A stretch of 64,000 nt of DNA from Cordylochernes scorpioides (lineage: Eukaryota > Arthropoda > Arachnida > Pseudoscorpiones > Chernetidae): assembly GCA_030710605.1 (NCBI GenBank), contig CP092876.1, forward strand, positions 58,333,252 through 58,397,251, written 5' to 3'. Both the position numbers and the translations under genes were made by a program. Position 1 is the first letter of the stretch. Each line of letters starts with the position of its first letter. The notes below the pieces were generated by a model that saw only the letters and a list, made by a program, of their open reading frames with translations, searched no databases and was not told the DNA's origin. Below are positions 1-10,781 of the stretch, piece after piece.

Positions 1-12
1 ATCGCTCTTGAC

Positions 13-1275
13 ATGAATCCTGCCAAGAAGAAAAAGAAGGCCTACAAGCCTACAACCCGCATCGTGAACGTCGCCGACCTGGAGAGGGAAGATGAGATGG
101 TGATCTCACGCAACTGCAGCATCCTGAGCTCCATTGGCCATCCTGCCCTGAAATCCCTGCATGAGGACCTGATACGCTACATCGCCTCGCGGACTGAAAT
201 GATCAAGGCCCTCGCTACCAATGTAGAGAACCTCACTGACACCCTCGAGTCCTTCGCAGAGTTGGACGAAATTGAGGAGGCCAACAAGACCAAGACTGCT
301 TGCCGCGGCACTCAAACCTGCCCTGCTCCTTCCTGCAATGAAACCAGCTCCCAGACTGACCCAATCAAGCCCGCCACTCCTGCTCCTGCTGCTCTCCCTG
401 CCAAGAAGCCTGCCTCCTCCCTGCCTGCTCCTGCTCCAACCAAAAGGAAGCAGTCTGAAGCTCCCAACCCGCCTGCAAAGAGGACAAACCTGAATGGTCC
501 TTAAAAACCTGTGCCTTCCCACGTCTCCAAGCCTGCGGCCGCCCAAGTGATCCTTCATGGAGAAAAATCGGCGGCCCACACAGTGGTCATCTCAGATGAC
601 CCACAGGCTGACCCAAGGGAGATGCTGAAAACAGTCCGCGCTGCTCACACTCTCCCCCAAGGCGTTTGGGCCTCCCTGCGCACCAAGGGGAAGCTGGTCC
701 TCCATTCCAGCAATCCTGACACCATCCCTGAGGTTACAACCTCCCTGGCCAGCAAGTTGAATGGAATGAAGGTCCGCCAGCAGAAGGAGATCCTGCCACG
801 GATCTGCCTCTTCAAAGTGGATGAGGAGACATCCAACTCCACAATTGAGGAGACCTTCCTGGAAACCGCTGCTGTTAGAAAACTTCCTGGGGACAAGGTG
901 GTGCGCGTGGCGCACCGTTCTGCACCCAGAAACGGGACCTGCACCGCCTTCATCGAGGTGGACCTCAAGACCTTTAGAGCCCTGGGCGTTCGCGGGAGGA
1001 TCGTGGTGGATGGAGTAATCCTCAACTTCGAGGAGTCCATCCGCGCCCGCGTCTGCTTCCGCTGTTGTGGCTTCGGCCACAACTCTGCCCAATGCACCAG
1101 AGCTCCTAAGTGCTTCCACTGCGGTGAAGACGGCCATGAAGGCCGAACCTGCCCATCCATTGCTGACCAGCGCACCTCCAAATGTGCCAACTGCTGCTCC
1201 CAGGGCCTTCCTGACAAGCACGAGGCGAGAGCCTCAAGCTGCCCCATCCTGAAGTCTAGGGCCCTCAAGTTCTAG
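13..1275 (+). pseudogene. LINE ORF1 (gag-like) with one in-frame stop; no ORF2 follows
   Basis: Reads as one frame of about 420 codons broken by a TAA at 502-504. The N-terminal part has a lysine-rich start (AKKKKKAYK) and an Ala/Pro/Lys-rich linker. The C-terminal part ends in three zinc-knuckle-like motifs: CFRCCGFGHNSAQC and CFHCGEDGHEGRTC fit C-x2-C-x4-H-x4-C, and a third, wider CxxC...H...C follows. This arrangement is typical of ORF1 proteins of Jockey/I/R1-type non-LTR retrotransposons, which bind their own RNA. It is much richer in GC than its flanks. After the TAG at 1273-1275 there is about 220 bp of C-rich 3' tail with AATAAAG near 1494, and no endonuclease or RT frame. It is therefore an ORF1-only (half-LINE) copy or a deleted LINE. 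The start at 13 is the first ATG visible; the element may begin outside the window. Confidence 0.75.
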
Positions 1276-1542
1276 GCTTCAAGGACCTTCTGCCTGCATT
1301 ATCATCTGCCACTTCTCCTGGATTCCTGGCCTATTCAACGCACCCGCCTCACTGCACCCTGGCGCTATTCCCCTGCTTGCCCAACGTTTCTACCACCCCT
1401 GCGAGACATCTCCTGCTTCCACATCCTAGGGTCCCTTGCCACCTGACATCGATTTTGGGCTCAAAAATCATAACTTTTGGTTAGTAGCCCGTAAATAAAG
1501 ATATTTTCTCTCTCTCTTCCCCGTTGGTCCTGTTCCCCGTTG

Positions 1543-1838
1543 GCCGACCCAAAACTTTGTAATTATGTAAATAATCTTTTCATTTTTTTATTCTTACGCC
1601 TTAAGCCAGGCGGTACTTGTACAAAATTATGTTTTTCATTTCATTTTTGAATTCATACCTCAGCTCAAATAAATAAATATCTGATCAAAACCATTTTTAT
1701 TATTATTCTTTCAAGATTTTAGCCACGACTGCACCACCATAGCTTAATTCTCAAGATAACCAAAATTACAATAATCCTCAACATGATCTAAATTCAAACA
1801 GCAGAAAAACAAATATCATTTTCTTTATATAAGATATA
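1543..1838. repeat. Dispersed repeat R, copy 1
   Basis: About 300 bp, clearly related to 25165-25416 in the same orientation. Shared stretches include GTAAATAA, TTTTTTATTCTTAC and the segment CCACGACTG..ACCATAGC. No coding frame. Its 3' side is the insertion site of the LTR element here and of a Helitron at the other copy. Confidence 0.7.
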
Positions 1839-1842
1839 TATA

Positions 1843-2630
1843 TGTCATAATTTGTATATAATTGTATGCCCCCCGACCCACTATGCATGTACAATGTATG
1901 ATTTTCAAAGATTTAATAAAGAATAAGGTAACTGGAGGAAAGAAAGTGGCAACAAGACATAGGAAGCAGGCTAAAAGCGGGCACAAGTATAAATAACTTG
2001 TACAGTCAATACTTCCTGGCAAGCCCGGACGTATCTGGTATCCGCAGAAGTTATATTAGTAGGGAGACGCCCAATATTTCCGGACAGGACCGGACGTATT
2101 TGATAGCCGCGGAAGTAAATAGAGTCGAACTAACACCCGATACTTCCTATCAGGCCGGGCATATCTTTCACCAAAGAAAGCCGCCGGTCCAATTAGGAAG
2201 GAATAACTAAATAGGTCAACCAATAGAAAAACGGGCACGTTCCATCCTTCGACCAATGGGAAGGAAGACAACTCGTGGTGTTAAATCGAAAAGCAAGAAT
2301 TGTCAGTAGTGATTTGGCTCTCATAGGAACAACACCTAGAGTTGCTCCTTCGCTCCCAACGAGGTGACATCTGCTCTGGACCTCTCTCCCTCCGCTCAGC
2401 CCATAGCTAAGTACAATCACCGCCATGTGATCAGATAATTAACAATCAAAATCGCTCCGCTCTTCTCAAGCTTTCTTTCCTCCAACCCAGTTGCCTTTTA
2501 TTTTCAAACCCCATCACGTGTCCTGATTATTCCTAACTGTATGCTTAAACTTCCACTCAAACGACTGCGCTTCAACCAAATCTCACCATTCTCATCGAAC
2601 AACAAGAAATTCCGCAACGATATTGTCACA
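1843..2630 (+). repeat. 5' LTR
   Basis: 788 bp, TG...CA ended, offset exactly 4,878 bp from the 3' LTR. The short frames read through both copies are identical, so the LTRs look virtually identical and the insertion looks recent. Confidence 0.9.
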
Positions 2631-2660
2631 GAACGGATAAGTCGACAGGATAAAGATATT

Positions 2661-3506
2661 ATGGAGCTTAATCAGGATCCCATAGGTGTAAAGTCGGACG
2701 GCCCGACGGAAACAACGGAAAGAAGGCAAGAAGTAAGAGAGACGGGCGAGACAACTGCGCCCCTAGCGGACGCCGTCACCCAGCTATCGGCGCTCCTGAC
2801 CCGAGTAAAGATTTCTGAAGGAGCTGAGGCGACAATCCCGCCTTTCGATGGCACATACAACGCGATCCAGTTTTTCCAGACGTTCGACCGAAAAATGGAA
2901 GGCGCCTCCATGGGAGAACAAGAGAAATTACTCCGCCTGCCAAACTATCTGGTGCGACAACCCCTGGAGCTCTTCAGGAAACTTCGGATGGCCGACCGGA
3001 GCTATTTCCAGGTGAGGCAAACCCTCCTAGATCTCTATCCTGAGTCAAGCGAAGCGTCCTTTGCGAAATATTTCGCCATGAAGCTTACTGGGCAAGCCAA
3101 CCTAGAGACCTACTACCGGGAGAAAACCGCCATGGGATTGCAACTAGGACTTCCACAGGAGGTGATTCTCGAGACGCTGACAGAAGGACTGCCATTCAAC
3201 GACCAGCGCCTAGTCCGCGTAGTGCCTCCCGAGAACCTAGGAGAGTGGTTCCGACTGGTACAGCGGATCCACGGGCCCAGTGTACCGACAACGCGACTCA
3301 GAGAAGATCAACCACCCACAATGTCGGGTCCGTATCACAGCACACCCCGACGCCCAGGTGCATGGAATGCACCTCTTCCGCCGTCCAACTGCAAGTTCTG
3401 CGGCGCGAGGCACTGGCACAGCGAATGCCAACATCGAGCAGTCCCGAGCCCCAAACCAACCAACTCAAGCCAAGACGTCCCAGCCGAGCAGCCCTTTCGA
3501 GACTAA
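2661..3506 (+). CDS. Gag-like protein of the LTR retrotransposon
   Basis: About 281 residues if started at the first ATG inside the internal region (2661). The same frame is open upstream to an ATG at 2541, but that lies inside the LTR, so 2661 is preferred. The N-terminal third is acidic and polar. The centre has an aromatic and basic retrotransposon-gag core (FDGTYNAIQFFQTFDRKM, about residues 67-84). Near the C terminus, CKFCGARHWHSEC is the compact zinc knuckle seen in many arthropod Ty3/gypsy Gags. It would package element RNA. The pol-remnant frame overlaps the end of this frame by about 230 bp in the +1 phase, as in elements that use frameshifting. The frame is intact. Confidence 0.75.
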   Translation: MELNQDPIGVKSDGPTETTERRQEVRETGETTAPLADAVTQLSALLTRVKISEGAEATIPPFDGTYNAIQFFQTFDRKMEGASMGEQEKLLRLPNYLVRQPLELFRKLRMADRSYFQVRQTLLDLYPESSEASFAKYFAMKLTGQANLETYYREKTAMGLQLGLPQEVILETLTEGLPFNDQRLVRVVPPENLGEWFRLVQRIHGPSVPTTRLREDQPPTMSGPYHSTPRRPGAWNAPLPPSNCKFCGARHWHSECQHRAVPSPKPTNSSQDVPAEQPFRD

Positions 3507-5445
3507 GGTAGGCACCCCCCCTATGGCGTCAAGAATTGACTTTGAACTCTTATCTAACCCTACCTACCCCTTTAACCATGTATCTAAACATGTACCAAAT
3601 GAATGCAAGCACGGGCTAGACCAAAACCTGTCCCAAAGGACTCGTACAGCACACAAAGCTCTCACACATGGAAACCCTTGCCTGCATTCATTGCCCAAAC
3701 CTCAAATATTTACATGCCACCATTCTAATCTCACACCACGCAACTTTTCATGCCCGCAACATATAAAGCCACCACGACTTCAACCTACAATTCCAATAAT
3801 GCCCAAAAAAGTGTCCGTACACCGACACAGCTCACCCACTTACCACGCAAATGTACCTCACAACATACACGCACCCATACGTCACCACGCAACAAACACG
3901 CACAACCCGCACAACAAACGCAACACGCGCGCCAAAAGACAACAACAACAAACAAGCGCATGCACAACCGTTAAGAATAATACAATCATCCCGTCTACAC
4001 AAAACATAGAAAAAATTCACGCCACCAAACAACCACACAATCGAAAAACATTGCGATCTTTCCTAAAAGCTGTGAACGCCTATAAAGAGTTCATTCCGGA
4101 CCACGCCCGCTTGCGGACGCCACTTGTCAACCTTCTAAAAAAGGATGTCGTGTGGGTCTGGAGTGACGAATGCCAGAAAGCGTTCACTAACCTGAAAGAA
4201 AGCCTTACCACACACCCCACATTATACCTTTACCAAGAAGGTCTGCCATGCCAGGTGTACTGTAACACCTCAACATTCGGCATTGCAGGCATTCTTAAAC
4301 AAGTCTACCCTGATGGGAAGACATACCCAGTTCAACATTTCAGCCGCTCTCTGCGTGGTCACGAGCGAAATTATTCAGACTTGGAACTACAATGCCTAGC
4401 CATTGTGGAAAGTGTGGATAACTTCCGCGCCTGTCTAATGGGCAGAAAGTTTACAATACTTTCTGACCATCCTGCATTGCAGTGGTTGAAAGAGATCAAA
4501 GCCCCGTCAGGCAGATTATTTCGATGGAGGTTAAGACTGTCAAGATACGAATATGAGGTCCGTAGCATAAATGGAGTACAACAATATGAAACGGGCGTTG
4601 TAACTCGTATCCCATTTTGTGGCTTTCTAGATGCGCCACTCATACAGAGCCAACAGTCTTCTCCACCGAGAAAATCTCGCGTGACTATGGATCACAATAA
4701 ACTGCGCACCGTCTCCCGAAAAGGAGTACTTAAAACTATAGTCCCAAGTTCACTTACAACCAGACTTCTTAAGTCCGTACACACACAACACCACCACCCA
4801 AACATCTCCAAGATGACGAGACTCATCTCGTCACAATATTATTGGCAGAACATGACACAAGACATCGCAAAACAGGTAAAAACCTGCCCCACCTGCCGAT
4901 TCGCTAGAAGAATCGATGAATCCGACCAACCTTCACGTAAAAATACCGACACAGGCCCCAAAACAAAACAAAATTCGTACATAAAGCACAGCGTACACAC
5001 AACACAAACAATGCCAAAATTACACCACCCACGTCAGAGAAACGATCACACATCTCAACTTAAATCAATTACCGCCGACATATCGCTAATAAAACCATTA
5101 ACGATCAAACAAGAGAACTGCGAACCTACCAATCATTTAAATTCTACAATTAATAAGATTCGAACAAATATTTCAGAGTCCCCATTTACAAAAATATGGA
5201 GGAACATGGGGCAATACCCTATCTTTCATCTGATTTTCATCCTTTGTTTGTTAGTTCTACCATACAAATGTATCCCAATTTTATTCATTAATTATTTGTT
5301 TATCTATACCATGCCCGCTCATAAAATTTTCGAACTACAAGAGGCAGTTTTTAATTTTGGACAAGCATTTATAAAACTTCTCATAATTTTAGGAAACATT
5401 TTTGCAGAAAATCTAAATAAACTCCGAAGAGATAGAAGTAACTGA
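3280..5445 (+). pseudogene. Pol remnant: RNase H plus integrase zinc-binding region, RT palm missing
   Basis: Open for 721 codons, but only the middle is recognisable. The first ~240 codons overlap gag and then run through A/C-rich, low-complexity sequence that resembles no known domain. From about 4040 the frame matches the end of RT and the RNase H region of Ty3/gypsy Pol (AFTNLKESLTTHPTLYLY, HFSRSLRGHERNYSD, LSDHPALQWLK). From about 4730 it matches an integrase H2C2 region (HTQHHHPNISKMTRLI, then CPTC). The first RNase H acid is replaced: CNTSTFG stands where the family has D-A-S. The tail carries two hydrophobic segments (about 5220-5310). No YxDD box, protease triad or integrase DDE core was seen, so it cannot replicate alone. 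The open but scrambled frame is odd for a dead copy. Confidence 0.7.
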
Positions 5446-6130
5446 AAGATGACCAACCAATGTCGGAGAAGTCACACTCCAAAAACAAGATGCAAATAGC
5501 ACACAAAATCAATTAGGCGGACAGGAAACGTAGTTCCACCACTTCCAGATCCAATTACGTGCAAATAGAGAGGAAGTCTTGCTGCCCCCACGTTCCATGT
5601 CCGGTTTCTAATTACCATCCCTCGACCAGCAGCTAAATTGAGGTCAACTGGGAACCTCTCTATGCCACCGATTTTGGATTCCAATTCAAGCCTGCGCATC
5701 GACTTTTACAATGTCAATCAAATCGACTGTCATTCGAAAATCAAACAAGGTACACGCACACACATTTCTTACACAACAGACTTCTAACATTTTCCACAAC
5801 ACACACAAAGACAAAAAATTTATAGGGCATAATTGAGCAATTAAAACATTTATAGGGCATGTAGATATACAAAAGGGTTCAAACCAATACACCTTATTTT
5901 TCATATTAATCATTTTCATTATTTTCTCTCAATTAAAATTTAAATATATAATCAATTTATCAATTTATTCAACTTATTATCACTTTTAATCATTAATTAT
6001 CATTTTTTTTACCAATTAGTTTATATTATCATAATTTCAAATCAACGAGAACTCATTGGTTTTCTTTTAAAATTGGATATTATATTTTATTTTGATTTAC
6101 AAAAACATTCTTTTTTTATTTCTTTTTTCC
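5446..6130 (+). other. Non-coding part of the LTR element
   Basis: AT-rich internal sequence between the pol remnant and the T-rich tandem block. No domain or RNA gene recognised. Confidence 0.5.
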
Positions 6131-6540
6131 ACCATGCAACAAAACATTTTTCCTTTTTCTCACCATGCAACCAAACATTCACTTTGATTTCTTCCAACTT
6201 TTTATTTTTATTTTTATTTTTTGATTTCTCAAAAGACCTAATAAAAATCCCTCGATTTCCATTCCCAATTTCGAGCAAGAATATGGTTAGGCATTTTTCC
6301 TTTTTTTTTTTCACCATGCATCAAAGCATTTTTTTTTCCAACATGCAACCAAGCATTTACTTTGATTTCTTCCAACTTTTCATTTTTATTTTTGATTTCT
6401 CAAAAGCCCTAATAGAACTCCCTCGTTATTATCTCCAATTTCGAGTAGAAATTAGTTAGGCGCATTTTCTTTTCTTTTTAATCCACTATGTACCATAGCA
6501 TTCATTTTGATTTCTTACAATTAAAAAATTTTTTGATTTC
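6131..6540 (+). repeat. T-rich tandem repeat inside the LTR element
   Basis: About 2.5 imperfect units of roughly 160-190 bp. Each unit has CACCATGCAACC-like boxes, TTTGATTTCTTCCAACTTTT, TTTGATTTCTCAAAAG and a CCTCG..AATTTCGAG segment. It lies just upstream of the 3' LTR. Confidence 0.7.
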
Positions 6541-6720
6541 TATTAATTACACTCAACCTATATCATCAACACCATTCTATTTTACTTCTTATATCACCAC
6601 CAATGCTTGTATATAACCTCTCAATACCCACAACTAAATTTCCCACAAAATTATTTTTCACTTTACAGAATTCTCTCAGGCTAACCCCTTCTTGAATTCT
6701 TCACATGTAGGGGGCGCATC

Positions 6721-7508
6721 TGTCATAATTTGTATATAATTGTATGCCCCCCGACCCACTATGCATGTACAATGTATGATTTTCAAAGATTTAATAAAGA
6801 ATAAGGTAACTGGAGGAAAGAAAGTGGCAACAAGACATAGGAAGCAGGCTAAAAGCGGGCACAAGTATAAATAACTTGTACAGTCAATACTTCCTGGCAA
6901 GCCCGGACGTATCTGGTATCCGCAGAAGTTATATTAGTAGGGAGACGCCCAATATTTCCGGACAGGACCGGACGTATTTGATAGCCGCGGAAGTAAATAG
7001 AGTCGAACTAACACCCGATACTTCCTATCAGGCCGGGCATATCTTTCACCAAAGAAAGCCGCCGGTCCAATTAGGAAGGAATAACTAAATAGGTCAACCA
7101 ATAGAAAAACGGGCACGTTCCATCCTTCGACCAATGGGAAGGAAGACAACTCGTGGTGTTAAATCGAAAAGCAAGAATTGTCAGTAGTGATTTGGCTCTC
7201 ATAGGAACAACACCTAGAGTTGCTCCTTCGCTCCCAACGAGGTGACATCTGCTCTGGACCTCTCTCCCTCCGCTCAGCCCATAGCTAAGTACAATCACCG
7301 CCATGTGATCAGATAATTAACAATCAAAATCGCTCCGCTCTTCTCAAGCTTTCTTTCCTCCAACCCAGTTGCCTTTTATTTTCAAACCCCATCACGTGTC
7401 CTGATTATTCCTAACTGTATGCTTAAACTTCCACTCAAACGACTGCGCTTCAACCAAATCTCACCATTCTCATCGAACAACAAGAAATTCCGCAACGATA
7501 TTGTCACA
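6721..7508 (+). repeat. 3' LTR
   Basis: Same 788-bp sequence as the 5' LTR, from TGTCATAA to TTGTCACA. Followed by TATA, the presumed target-site duplication. Confidence 0.9.
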
Positions 7509-7727
7509 TATATTTTTACATAGACAAATATTATTCTACTCGAGTATGAATATATGTATAGATGCCAATAGATGCCTAATTTCATTTAAGAAATGAATAA
7601 TAAACAAAATAATACCTAATAAAACTAAAAATGTAAGTAGACAATTGCGGCCTTCTAGCATATTGTTTGGCAGAATATAAAATAACTCACTAAGCCTAAG
7701 CATTCCCAGAAATGTACCAAATATTAC

Positions 7728-7807
7728 CTTAAGAATGGCGGGATCAGTTTCTCCACGTGGTTGGCCGCCTCGTGGTCTTTACCATTCTTGACTGGATTTT
7801 CTGTGAC
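7728..7807 (-). CDS. Candidate internal exon of an unrecognised gene
   Basis: 80 nt, fully open when read from phase 0 (VTENPVKNGKDHEAANHVEK, then LIPPFLR). A plausible AG acceptor (TTGAAG) precedes it and a GTAATA donor follows, ending in phase 2. Base composition is richer in GC than the flanks, as for the confirmed exons in this window. The protein family is not recognised. With 7973-8023 it could form two consecutive exons. Alternatively it is repeat-derived. Confidence 0.35.
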
Positions 7808-7972
7808 CTTCAACAAGCACACATTCTATTAGTTTGCGCATCAGACAGAATTTTACAAGTTACACGTTTTACCAGTCTCATGTTCCTAGATCTCAGGGTC
7901 ATGGTATACTTTGCCCTAATGGCGTTTCAATATGTATATATTTTCAGATATAATAGAAGGAAAAACATATAC

Positions 7973-8023
7973 ATAATTCGAGCTCCGCGTTGGGCAGCCA
8001 TAGAAGAGACTGGAAACTTTCCT
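7973..8023 (-). CDS. Candidate exon upstream of 7728-7807
   Basis: 51 nt open in phase 0, after a good acceptor (TGTAATTTCAG) and before GTATAT. It reads RKVSSLFYGCPTRSSNY and would join the next candidate exon in frame. No family recognised; support is only splice signals, open frame and composition. Confidence 0.3.
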
Positions 8024-9210
8024 CTGAAATTACAAATACAACTTGTTAAATATCCTGCGCGCACTGGGGTTAATAATAATTGACTCGAAACTAAATTAAT
8101 AACTCAGAGTCAAAGTTGAGATTCAGAACAAATTATTATATTTATTTATCTATTGAAATAGTCACAGAAAGATAAGAAAGAAAGAAAAATAAATAAAATG
8201 TGCAATAAGAATAAATTGGGAAAATATGCATAAATTTCACCTGTTAAAAAATATTATGAAAAGTTACTTATCTTATTTAGTGCTTCCTTGGAGGGTTGGG
8301 AAACTTCTTCCACTAAAATCTTGAAAGACTACATTTTTGGACTAATTTCTCAGGAGCTCTGTTTGAACTCTCCACTGCTATCGCTGCCTAGTCTATCCTT
8401 CCTTATTTTCTTATCGCCTTCCTCAAAGATTGCGCCAAAAAAAATGTTAACAGAGTAAAAAAAAAAGAAATTTCTATAATATTCCAAATTTAAAAATTAA
8501 AAAATGACAAAATTAAAAAATTATAATTAAAAGTTATTATTCAAAATATTTTAATTAACGAATATTATATGAAAATATTAAAACAAAAGTAGCTGATTAT
8601 TTATTTAAAAAAAAAAAAGAAAATTATTATAGTAAATTATATACATAACAATTAAGTAGTAAAAGAAGGTGAAGAGATGGGCTGGTTTGACAATGAAGAA
8701 TTCTCGAAGTCCGCTTCGGTCTTGTCGAGGCAGCTTCACCATTGTCCACCAGCTTTCTATTAGGCACTGTGGCTGAGCTTTGTGGAGGCAGAAGCAGACT
8801 CCACACATTGACTTCTCTTACATGATTCACGTCATTATTGCTTCAGATGAAGGCTCAGTATTCCGCATCAGAAATATATAAACCCACAAAATCCTGTAAA
8901 TGCAGAGCCACTTCCAAGTCAGCAGGAGCCCTCGTTATTTCATCTTTTGATGCTCGATCATTCCATCATAGAACAGTACGAAATATTCTTAACCCTCTCC
9001 ATCTCTTGCTGCTTATCTCAACTCTTTCTGTTCATGGAACATTCCTAGTACAACTGTGTCCCTACGTTTTTTTTTTTTTTTGTGGAAATCCCAAGTCTCC
9101 CATTCTGCATCGACCACGACGACCACGACTGTCCGCACTCTGTGAGAGCTGTGAAAGGTACTTCAAGGTGCAGAGAGGTATAGGAAAACTCTCCCCACCC
9201 GACTGTCCCT
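8024..9210. other. No gene recognised
   Basis: AT-rich to about 8640, then mixed sequence with some open stretches on both strands that match no family I know. No clear repeat. Confidence 0.4.
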
Positions 9211-9318
9211 CCCTCTCGGTTAACACAGGAGTGAGCGAGAGTCGACAGGATTGACCCTCTCGGTTACCACAGGAGTGAGCGAGAGTCGACAGGACTGACC
9301 CTCTCTGTTACCACAGGA
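9211..9318. repeat. 44-bp minisatellite, about 2.5 copies
   Basis: Units start at 9211, 9255 and 9299, each beginning CCCTCTCGGTTA or a variant and running through GTGAGCGAGAGTCGACAGGA. The first two are nearly identical; the third is cut short. Confidence 0.85.
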
Positions 9319-9919
9319 CATATATATGTTGTAATATATTCCAATATATACCTATATCCCCATGAGTTGTATGGTTATAATGAAATTGCCAAGATGACTG
9401 AAATAAAATTTCGAGTGAGTGACAGCAGGCGCCACTATAGAGGAAAAGGTCCGAAAATAAGTTGGGTTACCAGGTATGCCCCCTTCTTGCTCAAACAGAT
9501 TAGTCCGCTTTGAGACACGATGATTGACAGACCCTTCTTGACAGATCTCCCCTGATTGGCGTCGGCTTCACTTGCTCTCTCGCCATCTCTGTGGTGACAA
9601 TCCAACATGCCTCGTCCTTTTGTGTAATTCCAATCACGCCTGAACCCACTCTAAACATTGTGGCCACCACGACTGCAACCAACATGCCACACTACAGTGA
9701 TCCAACAGAACAAATAATCTACATTACTACATATATAAACTCTGCGTGACATTGAAAATGGAACACAAAGAAAGAGGGGCCAGAAAGTGATGCAGTTTGG
9801 CAAACAGAGAGAGGCAGGAACAAACAATAAGCGATCTTTATTTCAAAATGATAGTAAAATACAGAGCGAGAACGGCGTCGGCTCAGTAGCAAGTAAGAAC
9901 ACCACAAACGGCGATCAGA
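9319..9919. other. No gene recognised
   Basis: Mixed-composition sequence. Part may be the 3' flank or terminus of the Tc1 remnant that follows, but no terminal repeat could be paired. Confidence 0.35.
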
Positions 9920-10781
9920 CTACAGATGGATAGCGTCCTGAGGGATGGATCCCCATTCCCTTTCAACCATTTGCCACAATTCGTCTTCTGAACGCTGATC
10001 AGGCAAGGCATACAAATGGCCTCCAATAATGTCCCAAACGTTCTCGATTGACGAGAGGTCAGGAGAGTACAGTCGCCAGGAAAGCATGTACAGCTTGCAG
10101 AGCTTGTTGGCTAATGCGAGCAGTTTGCGGTCGGGCGTTATCCTGCTGATAAAGGGCATTGGGTACCCCCTGAATGTAGGGGGGTGTACAGGTCGCAGCA
10201 CATCATCAAAACGTATCATTGGGCCTTTCTCCACGTTGACTATCACTGGAAAAACAGTAGCGTGGCTCATCTTAGAGCACGACCCTGTGGAATTCCGTCA
10301 TCCACGTTGATTTATTCTGGCACCATTCCAAACGTTGGCGCTTATTCAGTGGGGTCATTGATAGTCTTCTTACCTGAAGACATGTATACAAGCCATTAGA
10401 AACCAATCGACGGGAAATGGTTCTGGTCAAGATGGAATGATCTAAGGTGTCTTCCACATTTTGCAGAATGAATGTAAAAGTAGCATGTGGGTTCGCCACT
10501 ACTTGTTAGAAAGATAGGCCATCCACACGTGCTGAAGTCACTCTGGCTGCACTTTCATTCCTATAAATTACCCTATTTTCTTTTTCCAACCATCTTCTCC
10601 ACAGTCGGTGCACCATGGAGGCACCCAGGTGTGTGTTAGCTGCGATTTGACGCATGGACCAACCTGCCCTTTTCAGTTTGATCATCATGCCCCTCGTAAA
10701 ACAATCTGTCAGCTGGAACTGCCTCCATTGAGGACGCCAGGCCGTCTTTTGTGTATTTTGAAACAAGAACACAAAATTCAT
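9920..10781 (-). pseudogene. Decayed Tc1-like transposase
   Basis: Three consecutive minus-strand frames together follow a Tc1 transposase. 10781-10506 is the helix-turn-helix part (AGWSMRQIAANTHLGASMVH). 10499-10272 holds the middle, ending at a stop just before the D-E of the first catalytic block. 10270-9920 holds the C-terminal block (YSPDLSSIENVWDIIGG), with the E of DDE present. The second catalytic block (QQDNARP) survives only in another frame, so there are at least two frameshifts plus a stop. The stretch between the first and second blocks is shorter than usual. A DNA transposase that cut and pasted its own TIRs; not functional here. Confidence 0.8.

Larger units (their letters stand above)
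1843..7508 (+). mobile_element. Ty3/gypsy-like LTR retrotransposon, pol-deleted
   Basis: 5,666 bp bounded by two 788-bp direct repeats that start TGTCATAA and end TTGTCACA. TATA flanks both sides (1839-1842 and 7509-7512), fitting a 4-bp target-site duplication. Internal order is gag (zinc knuckle), a low-complexity A/C-rich stretch, an RNase H region, an integrase zinc-binding region, a hydrophobic C-terminal segment, and then a non-coding T-rich 3' part. The RT palm, protease and integrase catalytic core were not found. A purine-rich AGGGGG just precedes the 3' LTR (about 6708-6713) and could be the polypurine tract. I could not match a primer-binding site after the 5' LTR to a specific tRNA. 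It is probably non-autonomous and mobilised in trans. Confidence 0.85.

Noticed and set aside
592..1221. Long open frames on the minus strand opposite the LINE ORF1
   Set aside because: Antisense shadows of a GC-rich coding region; no domain.
3750..4038. Short frames in the A/C-rich part of the LTR element
   Set aside because: Low-complexity sequence gives open frames in several phases by composition alone.
6073..6459. 128-codon Phe/Leu-rich frame
   Set aside because: Translation of T-rich tandem repeats in the LTR element.
7757..8083. 108-codon plus-strand frame
   Set aside because: No recognisable domain; overlaps the candidate minus-strand exons, which have better splice signals.
8838..9254. 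138-codon plus-strand frame
   Set aside because: Contains a poly-phenylalanine from a T run and ends in a minisatellite; no domain or splice logic.
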